Positions 24,001 to 39,000 of a stretch of 64,000 nucleotides of DNA are shown here, one piece after another (within the stretch, counting starts at the first letter, position 1; each line of letters opens with the position of its first letter). Below the pieces are notes generated by a model. It saw nothing but the letters and a program-made list of their open reading frames with translations, ran no database searches and was not told the origin of the DNA. Position numbers and translations under genes: made by a program. The stretch comes from Tanytarsus gracilentus (taxonomy: Eukaryota > Arthropoda > Insecta > Diptera > Chironomidae): the NCBI GenBank assembly GCA_038502055.1, contig JAXRKN010000036.1, positions 1,674,001-1,738,000 of the forward strand. Reading direction: 5' to 3'.

Positions 24001-27000
24001 GAGAAAGCGATACGCGAAAACGACATCATCATCATATCTTGACTCTGAAATTCGAATTTTCTTTTGGGGTTAGGAAGATTGAATCTGAAGCTTGCTATGG
24101 AATTTGGAAGACATAGTATAAAGACATTCTTACATGAAAGGGGTTGAGTGAGGGTTGAATTTTTTGAATATAAAAAAGACGTTAGAGTTTTAAAATTAAT
24201 TCATTCAAAGTTTTAATTTTCTGTCAGATATTTCAACAGAGTTTTTTAAGCTTTAATTTTAATTGATTATTTTTCGTTCTAATTTGATTTTTACCGAAAT
24301 ATTTTTTAAAAAGTTAAAGCAATCATAGTTTTAATTTTCCTTCAAAAATTTCAAATTAAAAAAAAAACAAATTTTTTTAAATTAAAAAGCTCTGTTTACT
24401 TTTTAAGAAGCTTTTGCGTCAATCTTTAATGTTTTTCATGATCCGTAAGCCTTCGTTAAAATTCAAACAATCTGCGGGTTCTTAAAGTCATGTGAAATCT
24501 TAAAAAATTATAAAATATCACGTTTCAAGCTAAGAATGTTTGCCTTGTAAGCTTCCCACGCATCCACAAAGCTCACCCCTTTTCAAGATTGATAAAGAAA
24601 CTTCCATAGCAGTATCGCATCATTATTCCGCCTTTCTTACTCGAGCTCAAAAACTAAAAACCAACATAATCTAGAACCTAAATCCGAACGTAAATTTTTT
24701 TGCAAACAACAACAAAGTTCTACAACATAATTTCGTCTTAAGCTTTTCTGATGCACTCGAGATTCCGCACTTATTTATCATGAGTGAATAATGATGGTGC
24801 ATTACATTGCTGCTTATCCGCTTCACTCTCTCTCTCTCTCTCGACTCACATGTACTTTCAATCTCTTATGGGAATTGAGTTGTGGTGAGATGAGAATAAT
24901 CCAAGGGATGAGTAATCGAGATGGATCAACTGATGATGCTTTCTTTCTTGCTAATAAAATTCACTTCTAATGCGCTCATAATTTTCATCGCACATGCATG
25001 CATAAAACTTCAAAGCCTTTGCGATGATCGATGAGTGCCGTATTTGCGTCAACATAACGTCCACCCCTTTTATGTACAGCTATGGCCCACATTATAATTT
25101 ATGACATAAGCTTGCTTTTTCTGAGGCGCTTCGAGAGAATAGAAAGTGTGGGTGGGTGCTGCAAAAATAACATAACCGTATGATAATTGGAATTTTATGT
25201 TAAAAGAACAAACCAGAGAAAGCTGTGCTCAAAAGAGAGCATGTGGTGTGGGAATTTGAGGGACGGAAATCTCTAAATTCTATCACATGATTATGATATA
25301 AGCTATAAATTTTGGCAGCAGACACATAACACACATCTTGCATAGAGAAAATTCTCATATTTCATTTTTATCCTTTACATACTTTTACGGCCACGTCAAT
25401 GATGGACTTTTACATTAAAACTTGACTTTTAATTATTAAAGGGTGAGTAATTTTATTTCTTAAAAAAAACTGAATTTTAATTAATTTCATTTCCTATAAA
25501 TAGATGAAAAAAATCAACTCTTAATCACAAACATCTGGTTGAAATTGGTAAGTTTAATTTTCTTAAATTTTAATAAAATAATTTAGAAAAATAAAAATTT
25601 AAACTCGAAAAGAAACCTGCCAACTTTTTTCTAACCTTCTACTTTCTAAAAGTAGAAATGTCTCTGATACCACAAGGGCGGTTTCTTCCGCCCACTTCTA
25701 TAACTTTCTTGAGAGTATTAAAATATACTTAAATAGCCAGCTTATGTCTATTTATAGTGCTCATTAAATTATCCGTGCCACCCCATCACTTTCATTTCTC
25801 TGCAATGAAGAAAAATCTTTTTCATCTTGCACGAGTAAATTTTCCTCCCCTCAAAGTCTCTCTAAAAGGGGAAAACTGTTGTGTTTAATTAATTAACAAG
25901 AGGATCAGTGTAAACAGCATTAGAGTCTATGTTTTACAAAACTATCTTCTTTGCTCTCGATTTGAGGTTGGAACCTTTTTCCACGTGTTTACATTTTCAT
26001 AAGTTTCATCCGACGGATGTTAAAAGAGATTTTCCACATTAACCTACTGAAAAAAAATATGATAATTACCCGCATCATTTATTACTTGCATTCTTGTGTA
26101 AACGTAAAGCAGGAGAAAAGAAATTCCTTCATTATTGTCGTTATTTCACAAAAATCTCTTTATTGTTGCTAATTTTTCTTTCATATTTTTCCTTTATCTA
26201 CGACAGGAGTGGAATGACTGGAATCTAAGATGGAATAATTCAGAGTTTGGTGGCGTAAAGGATTTAAGAATACCGCCACATAGAATATGGAAGCCAGATT
26301 TGCTTATGTACAATAGGTAAGTTTATGCCAGATGATGATTGCGATTACAGTTACACAAAAACGACAAAGCGAGAGTTGTTCTTTAATGATGATCATTATG
26401 TAAATTTATTTTGGGGAGGAAGAAAATTATTCTGATATTCCGTTTAATTTCTCTTTTATAAATAAACTTTTCTGAAAGATGCATAAAAACTACTACGATA
26501 AACACTAATTAGCATATGCAGGATGAGTTTGAAAAATCAAGGTTGAGACACTTTAATTTTTTTTTAAAAATTTCACGATTTGAACTTAAAATATTTTTTG
26601 AATAAAATTTAAAAATTTCAAAATTTCAACCCTTGGATTTACAATTAAAACTCTCTTTTATTTCATCTCTGTATGTACATAGAATTCTACCTAGCATAGT
26701 CCGACAAAAAATGTCCTCCATAATTACAACCTTCTATCTTTTTGCTTTCGGAACTATCCGACAGTTTAATTTTTCCAACTATGCTCGGACGGTTGCAATT
26801 TAATTCACAAATGATGACAATTCAAGCCAACGGCACGATATCATATGCAGCGTTCTGAATAGTTATTTTTTTGCAGTATACTGACTCTATTTTACATTCT
26901 AACTTTTTAAAACTAGAAAAACTCGCAAATTACAAAAAATAATTACGCAATTAAAAAAATTCTTAAAGCTCTCGATTGCTAAACTAAAAAATTTTTTTTC

Positions 27001-30000
27001 TTATTTTTTTTAGTGCTGATGAGGGCTTTGATGGTACGTAGAGGTTTTTTGTCATTTTTAATTTAAATTTTATGTCTCGAAATTAATTGAATTTTATTAA
27101 ACCAAAAGTGGTCAAAAGTAAATTTTTATGAAAAAAATTCATTTAAATTTTTCGCTCATTCAAAAGTTCTCTTTCAAAAGTTAAGCTTTGCAAACCCATA
27201 AAAGGCAACATAATAAAATCAATTCAAATTCATTTCGGGATTGTAAAATTTTCTTTTCACTTTTTTCCCCCGCATACGCATGAATTCAACTCTTATCGTC
27301 TCCGTTTTCTCTTTCACAACAGGTACCTATCCAACAAATGTGGTCGTTCGTAGTAACGGCTCGTGCTTATATGTGCCACCGGGAATTTTTAAATCCACAT
27401 GTAAAATCGATATCACATGGTTTCCTTTTGATGATCAAAGATGTGAAATGAAATTCGGTATGCTTGCCTTATGCCTTCCGGCTAAAATTCTCTTTTAGTG
27501 CAGCTATTTTCAATTAATATTGATTTTTTGCCTCTCTCTCTCTTTGCTACACATATTTATTCAGGATCGTGGACATATGACGGGTAAGTGAACTCTTCGA
27601 AGCTCACTCTCATCAATATTGCAATGCTAAACTTTTCCCTTTCGTTGCAGATTTTCGGTGAGTCCATTATATAGTCTTTTATGTGCCAGAAGCAATCTAG
27701 GCACACTCACGTATGTATGTACAAGATTTCTACATTGAAACGATGGAGAAGAAACTTCCACTTTCTCGTCTGAACAAATCTATTTGTTTTATTAAACGCC
27801 TGAATGCCTATTTCAGAAAGGCAAAAGCTCACTTTTGGTCCATGACATTTGTGATAGTTCAATTAGTTTGCTGCATGCCAAATTCAATTTCGAATCAAAA
27901 AAATGACAAAATATTTTTGAAAAATTTAAAGCTCTGAAAAATTGAATCGAGATGGACAGAGTAAATTTGCCATTTTTGATGGGGCAATTGTTACAGATCA
28001 AAAGCAAATATTCAAAATCAATCACAATGCCGACATTTTACGACAGCTCAATAAAATTGAGAGAAGAATATAAAAAAATTATATGAGAGCTTATAAAAAC
28101 TTCATCCTATGCACACACATATACGATTGTAGTGTTATGGACATAGTCATCAGCGTCATCATTGCTGACTGTATATAGTGGCAGTTATCACTTGAGCAAT
28201 CACAATCAGATGAGAATTTTTTATTTTCTCTCACTCTCATATTATAAATCAATATTTTATTGCGAGGATAATACACTTTGCTCCGCTTGCAGGAGATTAT
28301 TGATTTATTTCCTTCCCCCTAAATTTTTATGCCGATTTCGAAAATAATGTTCGAGTGAGATTTTAATGCTTATTCTCAAGTAATTGTGGGAAGAAGAATT
28401 AATTTGAATAATTTTTGATCTGTTAAATTTCTATGAAATATAAATATTATTTTCAAATGTCTGCACCTGACAGTGAGAAAAATAATAACAGTAACGAGCC
28501 AGCAGCGTTAAATTTCATTTTCTAGGCCATTGACCAAGAACCTCTCTGTGCTGCTGAACACTCTCGTGCTATCAGCTCTGCCTCATTTAAGCTTTTATCC
28601 AGCACTGCCTCCAAACTAATTATCGCATTTAAAATCGTTTGCTTTTAGCATTCATCATAAATGCAATGTTCGGATAATTTATTTATTTTCAATTATTGAT
28701 AGTGAGTCGAGCAGCTGAAAAATGGTGGCTATATAACGAGACGGCAGTACATATCGAGTATTATGTGTTGTGTGGACAAAAAAGACTGCACATAAGGGCG
28801 GCTTTTAATAAATAATTGGTTTCTGAATTTTAAACGCTCATTCCAATTCTGTCTGAATTTTTATTGTTCGGGGCGGCTGATATCGTGAACACAATTCACA
28901 TTGTGCATTCATGAACGAGTGGATAAACACTCATTTTGTTCGCATATGTTGAACAAACACCAGAGTGTTGGCGTGGACGCGCGAATAAGCTTCAGACAAG
29001 GAGGAAGTTGGTGGTTTGTTTGTTTAATTACGGTGCGATTTCCATTTTTATGAATTTTTATTGATTTCAACTTGGTATTCGCATGGATGTTGTGGGTGCA
29101 TTAAGTCAGGTGGAGCGTAAAGGCGATAAAATTTAATTAAATTTTTTTTCGTACTCCAGATTTTAAAATTGAATTTTATGATAAAATTAAAAGCTCTTTG
29201 GGAAGATTTAAAAATTTATTTTTTATATATTTTTTGTTCAAAATCAAATCAAACTGCAAAAAAAATATTAATGCAAAATAAATTCTCATCAACCTTTCTG
29301 GCGTTCCAAAATTTTCAACGACTCTAAAATTAATTTCGTCACATTAAAAGTGCCAAAATTAATGAGATGTGATAACAAATTGCTTACGAGAATAAAATTA
29401 TCTCGTCACAATCTTTTCTTCCTCTTTCTCTTATACTTTTAATTTTGTCTCGAATTTTCACGACAAGTCGTGCTTTAAATTTTGTATAAAAGGGAAGAAA
29501 GAAAAGTCGACAGATGAAAATCTCATTTAGATTTTCTCCACTTTATGTGCGAATTTCATTCTTTAGAAAGTGTGTATGTAGATATGAGGAATCTGCTTGC
29601 TTTGTGAATCTCTTACACACCATCATGACTGTCGTCGTTTTCTTATTCATGAAATGACAACATTGTGTGTATTTTTTGAATAAACCGACACCGCTCTCTC
29701 AGCAGGTGAATGCGAAATGTTTACTGCAAAGAAGGTTTATAATTAAAAGCATACTGAATACATAAGACATTAAAATTTTTATTCCTAAAATAACTTTTCC
29801 ATGTAAGCTAAAGATGAGAAAAATTGTGATAAAAAAGTTTATTCATTAAATTCAGATCGAAGGACATTCATGACATTAAGGATGTTTGAACGTGGATTAC
29901 GCAACGCACAAATGACCCAAGATTGTTTGTCTCACGCTCTTGACAGTACAAGTGTACTTAAACAAATAACAAGATTGCTCAAGCGTTCCTTAAATGTTTT

Positions 30001-33000
30001 TTTTGTCGAGCAGGAATTCAGCTCTAGAAAAATCCTTCCTTTGTATATAGACGGTTAAAGTTTTCACAAAAAGAAAATTAAATTTCCTCCTCACATACAC
30101 ACACACTGTGAAAGAATGAAATTTAATTAAAGCGTCATTTCATTAATTCTTTTTTACCCCTCACACCACCGTCTATGCTTTGTGGATAAAATTTTTATTA
30201 TTCATCACCCCAGACCTCAATTTTTTATTCGCTTTTGATCACCGAGTCGCATAATAAAATTTAAATTTCATCATATTTTCATTGTTATTGTTGATGCTGA
30301 AGAGGCATATAATTTAATAACGACACACAGTGAAACAACAATAACGGCAAAATGCTTTTACGAATCACAATCATCGTGTTGATTATTTTTTTTGGGTGAT
30401 AATGAAATTGAAAGAATAAATAAGAAAGCTTTTGGTTTAATTTGAATGTTGAATTAAGGTTTGTTAAGGAAGTTTCGATGAGTGTATTTAGCTGAGATAA
30501 ATCGATAAATTGGTGGACAGCCAATGGTGGTTATTCAAATATTAATTTAGAGCTCGTTTAAATATTCGAGACATGTGTGACGGTTTGTTGTTTTTTTAAG
30601 TAATACATCAAGCTTAAATTGTCAAATCCATATCAGAAAAACGAACCAATTCGGGGTTTTGTGTGTGTGCAGATGTCATTCGAGCTGTTGGGATAGGTTG
30701 GATACACACACACGACATGAAAATGATTCAACAAATTTACATTTTATTAAAATAATTCAATAAATGACCACCAGCAGTTCTAAATGCCGCAAAAATTTCA
30801 TTCGCGAAAAACTAAAATTTTGATTTTTAATCATGCAAGTCAAAAACACATAATCGCACGGGAATTGATTGATGGTCGATTTTTGTTGTGCAGATTTGTT
30901 GAATTATATCAACCACAGCAGTATGGCACAAGCATGCTCTTCGTCATAGATCATTTCCGATAAATTAGTTTTGGGAGTCATTAACATTTATCTAATTATG
31001 CCGCTTATGAGGAAATTGTATAAAAATTTTGTGCTTCCTTTATGATAATCCCATGAAGATATTTTAAATTTCAATTGTCGCTTTCGAGGTTAGGGCTGCT
31101 TTATTTGGTATAATCTTAAGACATAAAAATAAATGAATGAATGAATACTTAATCTCGTGAATTTTACTAACGACCCGAATGTGAGAGATTTTGATGGTGC
31201 TAAATTAAAAGAATTTTATGTGAAAATTAATGTTTTGAAATTTTTGTAAATTATTTTTGGAAAAGAGCTTTTTCAAAAGCTTCAAACTTTCTCAACTTCT
31301 GTTTTTTGAAAAAAATTTAGTGGGTTCACAAAATCGATAAAAGATATTTTCCCAAACTTTAAATGTTTGCAGAACGTGCATTAGAAAATTAAATTTAAAG
31401 CAATTTGCAATAAAAATCTCCCAAGTCAATATAAAAGTTCATCGTTTAGCTTCACAGTGGCCTTATTTTCTTCATCTTCCACTGATTTCATCATCTAATG
31501 CTCATGGGAGGTTGAAATGTGTTAAAGTTAAAGTTTATTTTAACTCAATCACCATCAAAAATTTAAGTCATTTGCACGTAATCCAATTGATAAAAATTTA
31601 ATCATGTCATGCGTCATTAATTTCTGAAAATGTTGTCATTATTCTCTGTAGCTCATTTCCTAACTTGGATTTCAATGAATGTTTGCATTCATGGCCGAAA
31701 GGGACAACAGAAAATAGCATGTGAGGGTAAAAATAGCTTTAGACAGCCGGAATCAGATTCGTGTAATGAAATAATTTATAGTGCGCACTCTTATATGAGC
31801 TAAACATCTGTTTTGGGTCTCACACTCCTTTTCTCTACGATCTCACATGCTCGCGCGCCACACAAAAAATCACGTCTGATACATAAATCATGGGAATTAC
31901 ATCTCTTCTTTCTCCCCCTTTTCTTCTCTAATTTTCCGCCAGTCGCTCTATCGAGAGCTGCTCAATCTTTTATGTCATTAATTTCATTGTTTCATTGCTC
32001 GACGACGACCGATGACTTTTGCAAAATATTATATTCTGATTGTTCACTTTTCTTCATACGATGGCAGGAAAATGCCGCGACAATTTTATCCTTGAAATAA
32101 ATTTGAAAGTCATTGGCTCATTTTTGATGTTAACCAACAATTAACTAAATTTTTAATTTCTGTTTTCTTATAAAATATTTTTGAAATTTAAATCCTAAAC
32201 GTAAATCATTTTCTAAATCCATAAAAGTTCAATCCTTGAAAATGAGTTAGCACCCGATGTCGTTTATGGCAACATCCATTTACAGAATAATTTTTGTTGG
32301 CATTCGCAAGGAAAAAATTTCATATATGCTCGTATCCAATTTTGCAAATTAACAACGATTTTCTGCTAGGTTTCGCGTTTCTCTGAAAGTCAATAAATTT
32401 TCTCATGCAAATTGTCGCAGAATATATTTTTTTCTTCGTTTTACTTCCAAAAAGAGAAAACTTTATTGAACTCAATGAAAAGTTTTATTTTCCATATTTT
32501 ACTGTTGTGTACGCACATATAAGACGAATGGAGATGAGAATGCTCATCCGATGAACATAAAAAATAGATTTCAAGTTATGGGCATTTTTTATGCCGAAGC
32601 CGTTAGCTATTAACATGCCAAAGTTTCCGCGGGAAAAAAAATTCAATCATGAAATTTAATTGGAATATTTTGATAAGCACAAAAACATTTTTCACTCCAA
32701 GAATTCAATAAATTTTATACCATCTTTTGCCACAATCGCAGCGCACACATTTGTTACTGTGAATAAGAAATGAGATGAAATTTCTTATAGCAAAATCAGA
32801 AATGATTGTTAGGGAATTTATTACATTTTTACATTCGTTTATTGTTTTGGAAACATCATCATAAATCTTTTACTTCTCCACCCAACTCATTTGACTCCCA
32901 GAGCATCACCATAGCAAATTCGACATTCAGCACAAAAGCGAGCGCACTTACAAAATAATACAATGTGTACAACAATGCCAGCATAAAAGTTTTTCAATTT

Positions 33001-36000
33001 GCATTTTTCAACTTTTTTTTTGTGTATACGTTTGAGTGGCACTTTTGAATCAATATATAGCACTAGAGTGCATGCGAGTGAATTTATTTCATTTGATTTT
33101 AAAATGTGGAATTGCAGAATTTAATTAAAGTTAAAAAATTTTTGAGGAAGAAGTTTATTTCCTGGAATTTCACTTTAAAATTTTATTGAAGTCTGAAAAA
33201 ATCTCAAAAGTTTTTGAAATAAAAATTTAAATCCAGGACAAAATTCAAAAAATCCTTGATAGCCTTTTTGATAAGTAAATTTTATTTCGCATGCCGCACT
33301 GCATATATAAATACATCATAATACACGAGGACATTCTTGAAACAGCTTGAGCTATTGGAGAAACGAAAGAAAAGCATACAAAACAAAAATGCAAATATGC
33401 ATTCATATTTTATCAAAAATATTACAAAATGGCAGTGTAATTGAAAAGTTATGGCTGTTGCAAATTGCAATTTTCATTTCTTCCTCCCTCCATGCACATC
33501 TCTTTCGCTTATTTCTGTTAACGATGGCATAGTTTCGTTGTATGATTACTATTGCTGTGAGGCGAATGCGAGATCCAGATTTTCTTGGCAGTGAAATGAT
33601 TTTGCGATATCACATTTGTTGTTGTCTTTTTGGCAGTTACAATGGAAAATTCTTTGGTATTACTTTTGTTTTCCTCTTCGATAGCACTCAGCCGCAAAAG
33701 CATGCCGTCACATTCCAAAAAGAAAACCCGAGTGGTTTTTCTCATATTTTTCCTCAATTTTTCGGGCTTTTGGAATAAATTTTTATAAACTTAATTGAAT
33801 TTAAAACTGTTCAAAATTTTTTAACCCGAGTGTCCATCCCCTTGTAATTATTTTATTCTCTCTTTTTGGAATTGAAACAATTTGCAAATGCATGAAATCT
33901 GCTCGCAAAACCCAATTTTATCCTTCGAGGCGTTTTCACAGGTATATTCGTCTACTTTTCTTCCACTTCCTGTCCGAAAGCGGCCACACTTACCCACTCG
34001 TTTACACTCAGGTTCATTTCAATTTTCACAAAATGGTTTTACGGAAAATTTGTTTTAACTTTTCACTCTACATACAAACACAAATGGCATTGGTGGAGAA
34101 TGAAATGGAAAATTAATTTCGATAGGAAAACTTTTGATTTATGAGTGCTCATTGCTGCGATGAGAGGAGGTTCTTATGCAAATTGGTTTATTTGAATTTA
34201 ATGTCGAGTAATTGTAAATGAATTTTTTGCGCTAATTAATTGTAAATTTATGTTTTTCTATTTTCTCTTTTTTCTGTGTTGAAACATTTTTTAAACTAAT
34301 TTAAGTGCATTTTTTAATTAGGATTTTTAATTCAAATGAACTCGATGAATTGAAAACTTTAAAATTACTTTTTCATATATTTTCGAACAACTTTTGTTGC
34401 AATTCCAGAACGAATTTTAACCCGCTCATGCATGAGCATAATGAAGTGCTTGTGTTTGCACAATGTCAGTCAAACAACAAAAAAAGTAAATAGATGCGTC
34501 TCATGGAAAATGCAAATGTGAAACTCATGCACAAATTATGTGATTTGACATGTAAAATTTCTGCCAGAGTCAGCAATTCAAACACAGTTCTTTCGTAATT
34601 AAATTATTCTCTCTCTATGTGCTAGTTTTTCGACTCTTCTCCACACAGAAATCAATTCAATTTTATGCTCAAAATATAAATTATTCATGATTAAAAAAAT
34701 TCAATCGAAGCACAAAAGAAAAAAAAATTAATTTCAGTCGAAACGAAAAGTTATGATTTTTGAAAACAGAGAGGAAGAGTTAGCCAAATGCCATAAATAT
34801 TTGTGGAGAATAATTCAATTTTTGCCACTTTCCAATCTCCTCGTGAAAGCAAAGAGAAAAAACTATAAAATTATAATCGAAAAACTTTCGTGGCTAGCGA
34901 TAAACTTCACGTAGATATCTGTGGTGAAAAGCTACTGCTCTTGGATGGAAGTTCGAGTGTGGCAAAGGAAGCAGAAAAAAGGAACCATAATTTCCCTTCA
35001 GCGATAAAATATAAGCTTCATTAAATTCTTCATTCACAGCCGAGACTTTTTTCCCTCTCACTCATACTTTCTCCGTTACACACTTTTCATTCATTCAATT
35101 TCCTCTCTCTTGCTTCCATCGACGCTTATATTGAGTGAATATTTCCCATATAAAGTGAGTCATTTATGCGGATAATAAGAAGAAAATTCATGATGCTTTT
35201 TATTTCTTCCTCATAGATTTTCTCGCAAGTAAACATGATGCGTGCTTATAAAATTATTCGAAGCATGTACGTGTCAATTTGTACATGAAGTAACTTGCGT
35301 GAAATATTCGAAAGCATTTTTCGAGTAATTTCAGATCATCCATTTTATTAATCGTTGTTTAAAAAAATAAAAAAGACAGGAATATACAAAACATTTTTAA
35401 ATTTTTAGGATTCGAACCATATATTTCTAAAATTTTAATTCGTTTAATTGATTTTCGTGTTACTTACCAACATAAAAATCGATTATCTTTAAAAAATTTC
35501 TTAAATATCTCCCGAGGTGTTTTAAAAAAGAAGAAAATTTTGGACATTCATGATCCCTTGTAGCACAAGAGAACTCTTTTTTAACTCTTTTAGAGCTCTT
35601 TAAAAGAGTTGTTGCAAAAAAGAGCTCTAAAAGAGCACTTTTTGAACTCTTTTTTAGAGTTCTTTTAAAATTTACTTTTTTTTCACTCTAAAAAAGAGCA
35701 CTTTTAGAGCTTTTTTTGAACTCTTTTTTAGAGTTAAATTTATAAATTTCAAATTACTCTTTTTTTTTTTTTTTTTTTTAAATCTTTTTTTTTGTTAAAT
35801 TTTTATTTTTTTTTTTTTAAAATTTATTTTAAAATTTTTTTCTTTTATTAATTTTTAATTTATTTCTTTTTTTTTATTAAATTTAAACTTTTTTTAAAAA
35901 TCTTTTTTTACTCTTTTAGTTAAATTTTATAAAAACTTTTTCACTCTAAAAAAGAGTCTATTAGAGCTCTTTTTCAACTCTTTTTAAAAGTTAAATTTTA

Positions 36001-39000
36001 ATCTAAAATACTCTTTTATTAAAAAAGTCTTTTGAGCTCTTTTTCTTTTAATTTTATATACTTTTTAAAATCTTTTTTTTTTAGTTAAATTTTTAATGCT
36101 AAAACTACTCTTTTATCACTCTAAAAAAGAGTACTTTTAGAGCTCTTTTTCAACTCTTTTTTAGAGTTAAATTTTCAAAACTCAAACAACTCTTTTTTCA
36201 CTCTAAAAAGAGTACTATTAGAGCTCTTTTTCAACTAGTTTGAAGGGTTAAATTTTTATTGCTAAAACTACTCTTTATCACTCTAAAAAAGATACTTTTA
36301 GAGCTCTTTTTCAACTCTTTTTGAGTTAAATTTTCAAAAATTTCGCTCTAAACTGTCCTTTCTTTTATAGGCCTTTCGGTATTTTTAATCTTTTTTTAAA
36401 GTATATTAGACTTTTTCTCTTTTTATTTACTCAACAATCTTTTTATAGTATTTGCCTTTCCCTTTCGATTAATTTTCAGTAAAACTACCTTTTTTCTCTA
36501 AAAAAGTACTTTGGCTCTTTTTCACCTTTGAGTTAAATTTACTCTCTTTACTTAAAAGCATTTTGGCTCTTTTCCTCTTTTGATTAATTTTCTTTTTTAA
36601 ATTTCTTTCCTCTTATATTTAACTCCTCTAAATCCCACCGGTTAATTAAATCCTTTTTAATGATTTTATATGCCTGCGTGGGTGAAACCGTTGGGGAGTA
36701 AATTTAAATAAAATTTTTTATTTCCTTCTACCTTTTTGTGTAGACTAAAATACCACTCATCTTCTTTTCCAAATTTAAAAAATTGGTTAAAAATTTTACG
36801 AGGGAATGTCATGTTATCTTTTCTTGTAGTTTATTTTAATATTGTGATAAGTTAAAATATGTAAGAAAGAATAAAATCAATTAAATAGCATGCAAATAAT
36901 TTAAATAAATATCACCGAAGGGTCAAGCTGGGAGAGTATTCGCGAGGAGAAAATGATCGGAAGAGCAGTCGAATCCTAAATGTAAGATAAAAAAAATCAA
37001 AATCTACTTTCCACTCAGGAGAAAAAAAAGAATGAAAAAAAAAATTAAGGACTGGGTTAATTAAATAAAAAAAAAATGGAACGGGTTGAAAATGAATAAA
37101 AAAGAGCTAAAAGAGTTTAAAAGAGCTCTAAGGTCTTAAAAGAGCTCTAAAAGAGTTAAAAAAGAGTCCAAGAAAAAAAATAATTTTTTGTTTTTTTAAA
37201 AGAGTACTTTTAGAATCTTTAAAAAGTACTTTTAAGTTCTTTAAGTACTCTTTTAGACTCTTAAAAAAGTTAAAAAAAGCTAAAAAAGCTTGGGGCTTCA
37301 AAAAGAGCTCTTTTTTAGAGTACTAAAAGAGTTCTTTTAGAGCTCTAAAAAAGAGTGCTAAAAATATGCTAAAATTTTTTAGCACTCTTTTTTAAGTACT
37401 CTAAAAGAACTCTTTTAGTACTCTAAAAAAGAACTCTAAAAAAGAGCTCTTTTTGAAGCCCCCAAGCTCTTTTTTTACTCTTTTAAAGAGCTCTAAAAGA
37501 GTACTAAAAAAGAGCTTTTGTGCTACAAGGGATTAAACGAAGCTGAATGTCAAACTCCCATCAAAAGTCAAATAAAATGAACTCAGCATTTTCTTTTTAA
37601 TTTCAAATTTCGTTGTCTTTAAAGAAAAATCAATGAATTAAAATATCTCGCACCAACCGACACGCAGACGGCAAATTTATCTTTTAAAGCCCTGCGCCAA
37701 AAGTGCTGACTATAAAAAATCATTATACAGAATATTTGCAATATGTATCAAGTAGTTGATCGGAAGTAGTTGAGAGAAAAGAACCGAGCGTATAAATACT
37801 AATGTCATAAATTTTTTTTCGCGCTGCTAACTTTTTCTTTCTCTCATGCTAACATTTTTTCAAGATGAATGGACTTCGAACTCTCTCGTGTGTGGACTTT
37901 TGGCTTTTGCCGACGACGTCGTTGTCAAAAGTTCAGCATTTTTATGTGCGCTAGATGTTGACCTAATCGAACATCTTATTTATGGACAGCACATGGCATT
38001 TGTTGTTGTGCGTGGAAAGTTATTTGACAGAAAGTCATCATCTTTCATAGCATTGACATCATCCATTCATAATTTATATCTCATTTCATGTCAGTAACAT
38101 TCTTCGTCCTTCCATTCACATAAATATTCACAAATGTCGTGCAATTTTCTTCTTATATGTGCTTTCATATCACATTCCGGGGCAATTCTTGATATGATAT
38201 GAGAACCCCAAAAACTCGCACACGTATACAATAAAAATTTATCAATTTTCTGTTCTCTCTGGCTTCTTTTTTATTTGATGAACAACGCCCAGTAAGTTAA
38301 AAAGGTTTCGAAATTAAAAAAAGTTAATTTCTAAAATCTTAAAAAATTTATTAAATTCAAATTTAAAAAAACCTAAGAATTAAATTTTGAAAAATTTTAC
38401 TTGCTGGGATCGCAAGTTAATGCAATAAAAAAAAGGAAAAGAAGCAAGTCAGTTCAGTGTGGTGTGTAATAAGAAGCTTTCTTATGATATTGCCATGAAA
38501 GTTGTAGTGAAAAAATGTTGCGGATACCCTCGAATAAAAATGACGACATGAGAACGGAAGTTTCATATTTTAAATTTATTCAAAGGGAGTGAGTCGATCA
38601 TTTCACATGTGACTCTCATAATTTTAAGAGTTTTTTTCGCTTCTTTTTTTATGACACACGAATTCAGATTCTTTTGATGCCGCATTTAGGAATAGGAAAT
38701 TGTAAAATTTTATGCTTGACACCACTGCTGTATGGGATTATATGAAATTCGCTATGTAAAGGATATTGAAAAAGTTCGGAATCCACTCGAGTGCACAAAG
38801 ACCACAAAGCCTTAAGTTAAATTGATAAACCTCGTCGTTTTGTTAAATTCCTTACATATTTCTGAAACAAAACCAAACAATATATTTTACTTGCTTCTGT
38901 TTGAAGCGATATGGAGTTCATAAAAATGGAACAAAATCCACGAACAATTACTCATGATCCGAAGAAAAGCTTTTTGGCTTAATCGTGCGAAGCAGCAACT

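Larger units (their letters stand above)
18773..25503 (+). other. nAChR intron 2 (6.7 kb)
   Basis: AT-rich. It contains the 0.97-kb repeat element at 21633-22601, a CT run at about 24826-24842 and short poly-A/T tracts. No further exon-3-like sequence and no other gene was recognised. Confidence 0.7.

Noticed and set aside
37846..38097. Frame containing FADDVV, reminiscent of the reverse-transcriptase catalytic motif
   Set aside because: Only that short string matches; no other RT blocks are present in 83 codons.
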